From Pedobacter sp. UBA2067 (GTDB lineage: Bacteria; Bacteroidota; Bacteroidia; Sphingobacteriales; Sphingobacteriaceae): a stretch of 5,006 nucleotides of DNA. Shown here piece by piece: positions 1 to 5,006 of the stretch (positions are counted from its first letter, which is position 1; the number at the start of each line of letters is the position of its first letter). Made by a program: the position numbers and the translations under genes. The DNA lies in assembly GCA_002333205.1 (NCBI GenBank), contig DDAD01000147.1, positions 62,910 through 67,915 of the forward strand. Reading direction: 5' to 3'. The notes beneath the pieces were generated by a model. The model ran no database searches. It was not told the origin of the DNA and saw nothing but the letters and a program-made list of their open reading frames with translations.

Positions 1-1116
1 AAGGATGACTTGCAAGTGTTATATGATGCTATAAAGAAAACACCTTCATACAAGGATCAGATCACTGGACAAATGAAATCAGAATATGACTTGCAATTTG
101 AGCGACTAAAAACCGAACCAGTACAATTAAATGCATTCGACAGTCTATATAAGTTGTCTTCTTTGTTATGGCCGATTAAAGACAATCATCTTGGTTTGTA
201 TCAGGTTTCCAATAAGGATATTTCAGTCCGTAAAAGATATCCCATTCCGGCGATCAATCTTGACTCTTTAGAGGAACAGTTGCTATCAAAGCCGCTGAGT
301 AGTGCAGAAGGCATCTATTATCAAGGCGATCGCTTTAAAATAGGTGTATATTTTACGTCGAGTAAAGATAGTTTAATTGGTATAGTATTGTCTTCGTCTT
401 TACCGATCTGGTCAAATGGTGAAACGGCGGTGTTATTAGTTAAATCCAAACAGGACAGTTATAAAGGTGTATATGCGAATTTATACAATAAAGACCTGTT
501 CTTTGTGAGAAATGAAAGGTTGATAGGTGGTAAGTTCCTTTTTGGCAGCAAAAGGGGCGCTCCTGTAAATTATGCATCCCTGTTAGACAAACCCAACTTT
601 GAACTGAAAACACTTCGTCCTGAGATTCAATATCTTCGTCTCAGTAGTTTCCGGACATCAAACATTGATGTAAAAAAAGCAGAAGTATTTTATGAGCGAA
701 TTAAAGATTCGCTCACGTCGAAAAACCTGATTGTTGATATTAGAAACAATCCCGGTGGAGGATTTAAATCATCGGGTATGTTTTTATCACTATTAAAAAA
801 ATATGCGGAAGATTGTAAGGTTTTCATAATCGTTAACCGCCAAACCTTTAGTAATGCCGAGCAATTCGTATTGAAGTTGAAAGGACATAAAAACGTTGTT
901 GTACTGGGCGAAACGACTAATGGAACGCTGACTTATGGCAACAATTTCGGAAACTCGGTTAAACTCCCAAGTGGTAAGTACACATTTTATTTAACCGACA
1001 TGAAGGATAGCGGGAACTATCTTCCATATGAGGAAATTGGGGTGGAGCCAGACTTAAAGCTAACTCCAGGCAGTGATTGGATTGAACAGGTCACAGCGAT
1101 AATCCGTAACAATTAA
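1..1116 (+). CDS. S41 family peptidase, tricorn-like (C-terminal part; 5' end outside window)
   Basis: Serine peptidase of family S41 (C-terminal-processing/tricorn group), probably an exported or lipoprotein enzyme in Bacteroidota, although no signal peptide can be seen because the frame is open through base 1 and the true start lies upstream. The TTG at 10 is just an internal Leu codon. Residue numbers count from that codon. An N-terminal helical part carries the motif KDNHLGLY with His60, the place of the tricorn-type catalytic His. The core has VDIRNNPGGG (residues 242-251), the S41 substrate-binding signature, then QTFSNAEQF, where Ser281 aligns with the nucleophile. GETTNGTLTYG follows at 300-310. 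The CtpA-type Lys of TFGKG is absent (Thr306 in its place), which points to the Ser/His tricorn type. The end IGVEPDLKL near 343-351 is typical of the family. The substrate is unknown. The gene ends with TAA at 1114-1116. Confidence 0.88.
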   Translation, partial: KDDLQVLYDAIKKTPSYKDQITGQMKSEYDLQFERLKTEPVQLNAFDSLYKLSSLLWPIKDNHLGLYQVSNKDISVRKRYPIPAINLDSLEEQLLSKPLSSAEGIYYQGDRFKIGVYFTSSKDSLIGIVLSSSLPIWSNGETAVLLVKSKQDSYKGVYANLYNKDLFFVRNERLIGGKFLFGSKRGAPVNYASLLDKPNFELKTLRPEIQYLRLSSFRTSNIDVKKAEVFYERIKDSLTSKNLIVDIRNNPGGGFKSSGMFLSLLKKYAEDCKVFIIVNRQTFSNAEQFVLKLKGHKNVVVLGETTNGTLTYGNNFGNSVKLPSGKYTFYLTDMKDSGNYLPYEEIGVEPDLKLTPGSDWIEQVTAIIRNN

Positions 1117-1404
1117 TGAAGTGATTATTGATAAATTCGATATTAATCTGACTCATTATTCCCTGATTATTTGAGAATAAGGACTGTACTATCATTATTT
1201 CACCCTTTTTTGATAAAGTCTGTGATGTCCTATATCGATGGCATTACTAAACAAAATAGATACTCGATTTACAATGGCCAAAACACTTCATGAAAGAAGC
1301 GGGAAAGAAACCATTATAAGACTACTCCTTACAACGACTAAGATAAGGGCCTTTTATCGACTACGGTGGTAGATCTGAGAAAAAAACATTGCTATCTTAG
1401 TCGT
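1117..1404. other. Gene-free spacer between the S41 peptidase and the receiver gene
   Basis: This AT-rich stretch shows no convincing gene. A 44-codon open frame at 1238-1372 (+) starts with ATG but has no recognisable motif or ribosome binding site, so I do not call it. There is no clear Bacteroidota promoter (TTG with TAnnTTTG) and no strong terminator; an AT-only hairpin (TTATTC 1156-1161 with GAATAA 1175-1180) lacks a T-tract. The one notable structure is the long inverted repeat at its right end, listed separately. Confidence 0.5.
1334..1404 (+). repeat. 12-bp perfect inverted repeat directly before the receiver start codon
   Basis: The left arm ACGACTAAGATA (1334-1345) and right arm TATCTTAGTCGT (1393-1404) are exact reverse complements with 47 nt between them. 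The right arm ends on the base before the ATG at 1405. In RNA this would form a 12-bp stem ending at the start codon, with the only purine-rich tract (GAGAAAAAAA, about 1377-1386) in the loop. It could be an operator, a 5'-UTR element controlling translation of the receiver, or chance. The repeat itself is directly seen; the function is inference. Confidence 0.55.
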
Positions 1405-1758
1405 ATGTCAAAGAAAATCTTAGTTATTGATAATGATCAGGATATTCTTGAGCTCATAAGTTTTATTCTTCAGGAACACGGATATAAGCTAATCGTGTCA
1501 AACTCGACAACTATTTTAGATGATGTATTGCTGATCCGTCCTGATTTAATTTTACTTGATGACTGGCCGGATCGTAGAGAAGGCAATCAGCTATGCAAAA
1601 CTCTGAAAGATGACTACAATACAAGTTATATTCCCGTTATTATTCTTTCAACTTTAGATGGTTTAGCTGAGGTTGCAACTGAGTGTGGAGCAGACCATTA
1701 TATCCAGAAACCGTTTGATATTAAGTATTTAATAGAGGTGGTTGCTAGTATCTTATAA
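1405..1758 (+). CDS. Single-domain response regulator (CheY-like receiver)
   Basis: A cytoplasmic phospho-acceptor receiver domain of 117 residues with no output domain, so it should act by protein contact or as a phosphorelay intermediate rather than by binding DNA. The start MSKKILVIDND at 1405 is chosen because this is the usual first strand of the fold; an in-frame GTG at 1366 would add 13 residues that match nothing in the domain. Visible motifs are Asp9 of the acidic pocket (the second acidic position is Asn10, followed by Asp11), the phospho-acceptor Asp52 in LILLDDWPD, Gly60, the switch Ser82 in VIILST, and Lys102-Pro103 in YIQKPFD. The acidic pair is therefore slightly atypical. It lies upstream of the PAS histidine kinase in the same direction, with a 210-nt gap, so the two are plausible partners but not necessarily one transcript. 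No good ribosome binding site precedes the ATG. Confidence 0.88.
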   Translation: MSKKILVIDNDQDILELISFILQEHGYKLIVSNSTTILDDVLLIRPDLILLDDWPDRREGNQLCKTLKDDYNTSYIPVIILSTLDGLAEVATECGADHYIQKPFDIKYLIEVVASIL

Positions 1759-1794
1759 TTTGGTGCAATATTTAAAAGCTGCTTTATCAGGCTT

Positions 1795-1809
1795 TTGGCT
1801 GTGAGCCAA
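1795..1809 (+). terminator. Possible weak hairpin terminator after the receiver gene
   Basis: TTGGCT (1795-1800) and AGCCAA (1804-1809) form a 6-bp stem with a 3-nt loop, 37 nt after the receiver stop. A competing pairing, CTTTTG (1792-1797) with CAAAAG (1813-1818), uses the same bases. There is no T-tract directly behind the stem; short T-runs follow at 1822-1826 and 1833-1838. A stem this short is expected by chance about once in a window of this size, so the call rests mostly on its position. Confidence 0.25.
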
Positions 1810-1836
1810 GGTCAAAAGAACTTTTTCATTAATTTT

Positions 1837-1868
1837 TTGTTATACATATTTCAAGAAACGTAATTTTC
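1837..1868 (+). promoter_or_regulatory. Candidate Bacteroidota-type promoter for the histidine kinase gene
   Basis: TTG at 1837-1839, at the end of a T-run, fits the -33 element. TAATTTTC at 1861-1868 matches the -7 consensus TAnnTTTG except for the last base. The gap is 21 nt, at the upper edge of what is usual. It would start transcription near 1875, leaving a leader of about 95 nt before the ATG at 1969. The match is by eye in AT-rich sequence, so it is tentative. Confidence 0.3.
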
Positions 1869-1968
1869 ATTTTACAGTTTACATCGAAAAGGTTACATCA
1901 CCCAATAATTCAAAGCTTTATATTGAACGCTATTTGCTCCTCTTCAGTAGCAATAAATTAATGTACCT

Positions 1969-3050
1969 ATGAATAATGAACATTTTGAAATGATGAAAGC
2001 GATGACTGCGCAGTCTGATGAAGTCTTTTTTATCTATGATATAAATCAAGCCTGTTTCAATTATGTTAACGAGCATTCCAATATATAACAAAGAGGGAAT
2101 CAAAGGAACTACTAAATCATCCTAACCACCTACTTAAAATCATTCATAAGGAGGATATCGGCTATATCAAGCAAAGTTTTAAAGTTTTGTTGACGAAGAA
2201 GACCAAAAGTGTTTTGGACTTTAGAATCTGCAGACCAGATAAAACAGAGCGCTGGATAAGATTAAAAGTGTATCCTGTAATAAAGGGTGACAAAGTAGAA
2301 TATCTTACCGGTATGGCTGAAGATGATAGCGCCAGGAAGGCAAGCATCTTTAATATGCAAAAAGTAAATGGTTGGAAAGATTCTAACCTGGAGATTCTTT
2401 CACATGATTTACGTGGGCCGATTGGTACTGTACAAATGCTATCTTCTATTATTGGCAAAAACATGCCTGAGAATAAGGAGGTACAGAAATTGACTAATAT
2501 GATTTCCGAAATTTCAAAGCGAAATATTGTTCTTATTCAAAACTTACTCTCCAGAGAAGCCATAGATACAGCCGATGTAGAAATAAGCAAAGAGCGTCTT
2601 GATGTAGTTTGGGAAGTTCACCAGGCAATGGATATTTACATTGAATCTCAAAAAGATCTAAATAAAGATATAAAATTTACACATTCTCATGATCAGATCT
2701 ATGCTGAACTCGATAGCATGAAGTTTCTGCAGATTGTAAATAACCTGGTATCTAATGCCATCAAATTCACTGAGGAAAATGGCTGCATTGATGTACACAT
2801 CGAGAAATTGGAAAAAACGTTCCTTATTACTGTAGCTGATAATGGAATTGGAATTCCAAGAAAACTGCATCCCATTTTATTCAATAAATATACCCAGGCA
2901 GGAAGAACGGGCGTTGAAGGAGAAGAATCTGTAGGCCTGGGAATGTGGATTGTTAAAACGCTTACTGGGGCGCATAAGGGTAAAGTGTGGTTTGATAGTG
3001 AGCCTAAAAAAGGAAGTAAGTTCTACGTGGAGATTCCCTTGGAATCTTAA
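1969..3050 (+). pseudogene. PAS domain sensor histidine kinase, disrupted by a one-base deletion
   Basis: This looks like a cytoplasmic sensor kinase: one PAS domain, then HisKA and HATPase_c, with no membrane segment. The first frame starts at ATG 1969 (MNNEHFEMMK...), reads into the PAS motif FNYVNE and stops at TAA 2086-2088. The rest continues from about 2073 in the -1 frame (AFQYITKRESKELLNHP...) to TAA 3048-3050. Restoring one G (GAG-GCA-TTC) gives the standard PAS motif YVNEAF and a continuous protein of about 360 residues. In restored numbering, the H-box SHDLRGP has His146; the N-box QIVNNLVSNAIKF has Asn259 and Asn263; the G1 box VADNGIGIP has Asp291; the F-box is LFNKY; and the G2 box SVGLGMWIVK has Gly323 and Gly325. 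All catalytic parts are intact. No -1 slippery heptamer is seen in the overlap (2070-2085), and the downstream frame has no ATG before the PAC region. It is either a recent pseudogene or a sequence error. The likely partner is the upstream receiver. Confidence 0.85.
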
Positions 3051-3066
3051 ACACTTTATTAGCTTT

Positions 3067-3252
3067 ATGAATACTGAATACGAGACACAAAAAGTTGATA
3101 TAGATCGATTACAATTGGGGGACTTTCTCGTAAATCTTGGCGAAATACTTGAAATTGAAGAAAGGGATAATTATTTCTATCTGGTAATTGACAGGATGAA
3201 TGAACGCCAGGTGTGGAAGTTTAACAAAACAGATAAGTTAGTTGTTGTTTAG
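3067..3252 (+). CDS. Small protein of unknown function (61 aa) behind the histidine kinase
   Basis: I do not recognise a named family. The frame starts at ATG 3067, 16 nt after the kinase stop and in the same direction, so cotranscription is likely. The protein (MNTEYETQKVDIDRLQLGDF...) reads as alternating short beta strands: LQLGDFLVNLGEILEIEE, then a turn at RDN, YFYLVIDRMN, then ERQVWKF and a hydrophobic end LVVV. The LGD...LGEILEI pattern resembles small SH3-like beta-barrels, but this is only a structural impression. There is no signal peptide, membrane segment, Cys or metal-binding motif. The charge and hydrophobic pattern and the tight spacing favour a real gene. A longer frame running back to 2950 merely overlaps the kinase end and is not the gene. 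It might modulate the kinase, but that is guesswork from position. Confidence 0.68.
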   Translation: MNTEYETQKVDIDRLQLGDFLVNLGEILEIEERDNYFYLVIDRMNERQVWKFNKTDKLVVV

Positions 3253-3262
3253 ATAAGAAGCA

Positions 3263-3493
3263 TTAAATGTCATTCACAATTGTGGGGTCAAAGATGATGT
3301 CATCGATATGCTCGCGATGCGCTTGATAGAGTCTACCTTTATGAAGTATCATCTTTTGATTATAGTCAATGATACAGAGGACACTTATTCCATCTTGAAT
3401 AAGGAAGTATTCTTTGGCAATGAGTTGAGTACTGATTTTGGAATCAAAAACTCCATATCCCCCGATGTCTGTATAAAAAATGAGCCTGAACAT
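3263..3493 (-). CDS. Small protein of unknown function (76 aa), minus strand
   Basis: I do not recognise the family. The 76-residue product begins MFRLIFYTDIGGYGVFDSK, continues with TQLIAKEYFLIQDG and SVLCIIDYNQKMILHKGRLY, and ends with HIDDIIFDPTIVNDI. It is soluble, rich in aromatic and acidic residues, with no signal peptide or membrane segment, and looks like a compact alpha/beta fold. A purine-rich AGAAAGAGAT lies just upstream of the ATG on the minus strand, better than the ribosome sites of its neighbours. The competing plus-strand frame at 3308-3553 (81 codons, from MLAMRLIEST) covers the same bases but has a less protein-like composition and no good start context, so I prefer the minus strand. 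Its stop lies 10 nt from the stop of the 61-aa plus-strand gene, so the two converge. Its start faces the cheB promoter region, giving a divergent pair. Confidence 0.55.
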   Translation of the reverse strand: MFRLIFYTDIGGYGVFDSKISTQLIAKEYFLIQDGISVLCIIDYNQKMILHKGRLYQAHREHIDDIIFDPTIVNDI

Positions 3494-3737
3494 ATCTCTT
3501 TCTATTCAAAGCAAAATAAAGGTAAAATTTCCAGCTCTGTAATGTATTTGTGACTGTTTTATACAAGTAGGAATACCGGAATTTTCGGAAATTTAACATG
3601 TAAAAATGTTACTTCTACCTGATATTCATATATATGCATAGCCACGATTCCATGTTGCTTAATGTATAATCCCAAAAATTAAGTTAGATAATCTCTGTAC
3701 AATAGAGCCTTGCAAGGTTAAGCTAAATTGAGTGTAA
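3494..3737. promoter_or_regulatory. Divergent intergenic region between the 76-aa gene and the cheB-like gene
   Basis: These 244 nt hold no gene and probably carry the promoters of both neighbours. A weak Bacteroidota-type match for the cheB-like gene is TTG 3655-3657 with TAAGTTAG 3680-3687 (one mismatch to TAnnTTTG, 22-nt gap). Other visible structures are three GGAA units at 3570, 3578 and 3587, the last two as CGGAA; a stem TAACAT/ATGTTA (3594-3599 and 3606-3611); and the palindrome CCTTGCAAGG at 3708-3717, 20 nt before the ATG. Each is short enough to be chance, so no operator is claimed. Confidence 0.35.
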
Positions 3738-4310
3738 ATGAAATTAGATTGGTTTTATATAGTAGGAATAGGATTATCCGCAGGCGGAATAAAGGCACTT
3801 AATGAAATATTGCATTACCTTCCAAATCAAACGAATGCCGCTTTTTTGATTGTACAACATCTTGAACCAAGTCATAAAAGTCAGGCAGCCAAACAACTTC
3901 AGAAAAACACTAAGATTAAGGTTAATGTGGCACAACCAGGACAAGCCATAGAATGTAATAATTTGTATATGTTATCAGAAGGCCAAGTGATGACCGTAAT
4001 AAATGAAAAAATAATTTTAACAAATAGAAGCCAATCCCAAAAAGTTAATACCGCTGTAGATACATTGTTTAGTTCAATGGCGTTGAGTTTAGGTACTCGG
4101 GCTATAAGTGTTGTTCTTTCTGGCTTAGGTCGTGATGGTTCCTTCGGAACAACAAACATTTATGACAATGGTGGTATCACTATCGCCCAAATGCCTTTTA
4201 CTGCTGAATATTCCTCAATGCCGTCAGCTGCTCTTTTAACAGGCAAGACCATCTTTGCCCTTTCCCCTAAGGAAATAGCAGAGACCTTAATAGAAATCAT
4301 AAAAGTATAA
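3738..4310 (+). CDS. Stand-alone CheB-type methylesterase domain protein
   Basis: A 190-residue protein consisting only of the CheB catalytic domain, the protein-glutamate methylesterase/deamidase that in chemotaxis removes methyl groups from receptor glutamates. The triad is visible: Ser14 in GIGLSAGG, His41 in IVQHLEPSH, and Asp133 in VVLSGLGRDGSFG. Further family marks are VDTLFSSMA (107-115), GGITIAQ (145-151) and SSMPSAAL (159-166). The N-terminal receiver of classical CheB is missing; the start at ATG 3738 lies only 13 codons before the nucleophile Ser, leaving no room for one. Such orphan CheB domains occur in Bacteroidota without flagella, often near PAS kinases and CheR-like proteins, where the role is probably not flagellar chemotaxis. 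No CheR or methyl-accepting receptor is encoded here, so the substrate is unknown. Leu13 stands where Ala is most common (GASAGG). No strong ribosome site is seen. Confidence 0.87.
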   Translation: MKLDWFYIVGIGLSAGGIKALNEILHYLPNQTNAAFLIVQHLEPSHKSQAAKQLQKNTKIKVNVAQPGQAIECNNLYMLSEGQVMTVINEKIILTNRSQSQKVNTAVDTLFSSMALSLGTRAISVVLSGLGRDGSFGTTNIYDNGGITIAQMPFTAEYSSMPSAALLTGKTIFALSPKEIAETLIEIIKV

Positions 4311-4682
4311 CTCAGGACATAAAGAATAGCACACTAACAATTTACCGCATGGAAGGATCAAAATAGCATATATTACGGTTACCGAAGACGCCTTGATGCA
4401 GACCTAAACGAGAGTTTGTTGCCTATCACTATTCCCTCGTTTTAAAAGACGGCCCTAGCTGATCTGACCTCAATTAAAGCTTCACGGCAAAAAAGAGAAA
4501 TTTTGGTTTGTGCGCCAAATATTGTATACTCCATTATTCCACCGTTTTGGTAAGACAAAGCTTGTAGTCCTTCTTGTGTTACGGTTCAAGGACTGCCCTC
4601 TTCATCAGGACAAATCATTTTGCTCAAACTACAAAGCCTTTCCCTCGCTATGTTAATTTAGGCTGAGGAATCATTTATGTAA
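4311..4682. other. Gene-free convergent spacer (372 nt)
   Basis: The stretch lies between the ends of the cheB-like gene and the convergent sugar dehydrogenase. All frames are broken by frequent stops. The longest suggestive reading is on the minus strand from ATG 4618, interrupted by TGA at 4588-4586 and open again to TAA at 4444-4442; it shows no motif I can name. Two stems are visible: AAACGAG (4406-4412) with CTCGTTT (4436-4442), followed by AAAA, and AGTCCTT (4566-4572) with AAGGACT (4588-4594). Neither has the T-tract of a clear intrinsic terminator on the appropriate strand. It may hold decayed sequence or an unrecognised RNA, but nothing is supported. Confidence 0.5.
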
Positions 4683-5006
4683 TTAATGTGAGATTCTATA
4701 TACTACACCGTTAGTATCGTCTGAAACAAGTAACGATCCATCAGGATGGACAGCAACACCTACCAGTCTTCCAAAATGTGCCTTATTATTATTAATCAAA
4801 AAGCCAGTCAGAAAATCATCAAAGCGAACCGGCTTTCCATCTTCAAAATGTAGGCGAACGATCTTATATCCTGCCGGAATGCTACGATTCCAGGATCCAC
4901 GCATAGCAATAAATGCATCATTCTTATACTCAGCAGGGAATGTTGTACCCGTATAAAAGACCATCTGCATAGGGGCAGCGTGCGCCTGGTACGTTAGAGA
5001 AGGTAA
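4683..5006 (-). CDS. PQQ-dependent/sorbosone-type sugar dehydrogenase, C-terminal part (5' end outside window)
   Basis: The C-terminal 107 residues of a glucose/sorbosone dehydrogenase-type beta-propeller, a quinoprotein family that oxidises sugars in the periplasm. The frame is open past the right edge; upstream of the internal Met at 4970 it continues as LPSLTYQAHAAP, so the true start is beyond the window. Family marks are HAAPMQMVFYTGTTFPAEYK, the signature AMRGSWNRSIPAGYKIV, a segment FDDFLTGFL, then GRLVGVAVHPDGSLLVSDD and the closing strand NGVVYRISH. These are the last propeller blades, and the sequence ends at TAA (4685-4683) where the family normally ends, so the 3' end looks intact. 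Substrate and cofactor binding residues lie mostly outside the window, so whether it truly uses PQQ and which sugar it oxidises cannot be read here. It converges on the cheB-like gene and seems unrelated to the signalling island. Confidence 0.85.
   Translation of the reverse strand, partial: LPSLTYQAHAAPMQMVFYTGTTFPAEYKNDAFIAMRGSWNRSIPAGYKIVRLHFEDGKPVRFDDFLTGFLINNNKAHFGRLVGVAVHPDGSLLVSDDTNGVVYRISH

Noticed and set aside
1238..1372. 44-codon plus-strand ORF (starts MALLNKIDTRF)
   Set aside because: No ribosome site and no recognisable domain. An ORF of this length is common by chance, and its end overlaps the inverted repeat.
1366..1404. Upstream GTG start for the receiver (13 extra residues)
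   Set aside because: The extra residues are not part of the receiver fold, and the ATG at 1405 gives the standard first strand.
2148..2153. AAGGAG inside the kinase gene as a re-initiation site after the frameshift
   Set aside because: It encodes Lys-Glu of the PAS domain, no ATG or GTG follows at proper spacing in the kinase frame, and the nearest alternative start (TTG 2187) is too far away.
2162..2884. Minus-strand ORFs opposite the kinase (2162-2464, 2658-2870, 2699-2884) and opposite cheB (3899-4159)
   Set aside because: They lie antisense to strongly recognisable coding sequence and have no motifs of their own.
3308..3553. 81-codon plus-strand ORF (starts MLAMRLIEST)
   Set aside because: It overlaps the more protein-like minus-strand frame at 3263-3493 and has poor start context; treated as its shadow.
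3708..3717. Perfect palindrome CCTTGCAAGG before the cheB-like gene as an operator
   Set aside because: Several 10-bp palindromes are expected by chance in 5 kb; only its location is suggestive, so it is mentioned but not called.
4442..4618. Minus-strand reading MICPDEEGSP, TGA, then 47 open codons, considered as a remnant of an IS1-type transposase N-terminus
   Set aside because: Only the CP near the start resembles the zinc-ribbon pattern. The paired cysteines are missing and no downstream transposase motif was found in any frame.

Overview
The window looks like a chromosomal stretch from a Bacteroidota bacterium, most likely a sphingobacterium of the Pedobacter/Mucilaginibacter kind. This is inferred from AT-rich sequence, start codons with little or no Shine-Dalgarno, Bacteroidota-style promoter candidates (TTG / TAnnTTTG), and the protein styles: a tricorn-like S41 peptidase, a lone receiver, a PAS kinase with a SHDLRGP H-box, a stand-alone CheB domain and a sorbosone-type dehydrogenase. 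No database search was possible, so the taxon is inference.

Layout, left to right. 1-1116 (+) is the C-terminal part of an S41 peptidase that enters from outside the window. 1117-1404 is a spacer ending in a 12-bp perfect inverted repeat that abuts the next start codon. 1405-1758 (+) is a single-domain response regulator. 1969-3050 (+) is a PAS sensor histidine kinase broken by a one-base deletion near 2073; restoring one G gives a continuous protein of about 360 residues with all kinase boxes intact. 3067-3252 (+) is a 61-residue protein of unknown function 16 nt behind the kinase. 3263-3493 (-) is a probable 76-residue protein of unknown function, convergent with it. 3738-4310 (+) is a stand-alone CheB-type methylesterase domain. 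4311-4682 holds no gene I can support. 4683-5006 (-) is the C-terminal end of a PQQ-dependent/sorbosone sugar dehydrogenase that leaves the window on the right.

The centre (1405-4310) reads as a small signalling island: a receiver with no output domain, a soluble PAS kinase with no visible membrane segment, an orphan methylesterase domain and two small unknown proteins. A phosphorelay between kinase and receiver is plausible from adjacency, but no DNA-binding output is encoded here. The flanking peptidase and dehydrogenase look like unrelated metabolic or envelope genes.

I see no CRISPR array, tRNA, rRNA, complete insertion sequence or clear new defence or mobile system. The best leads are the kinase frameshift, the inverted repeat at the receiver start, and the two small unknown proteins packed between kinase and CheB.
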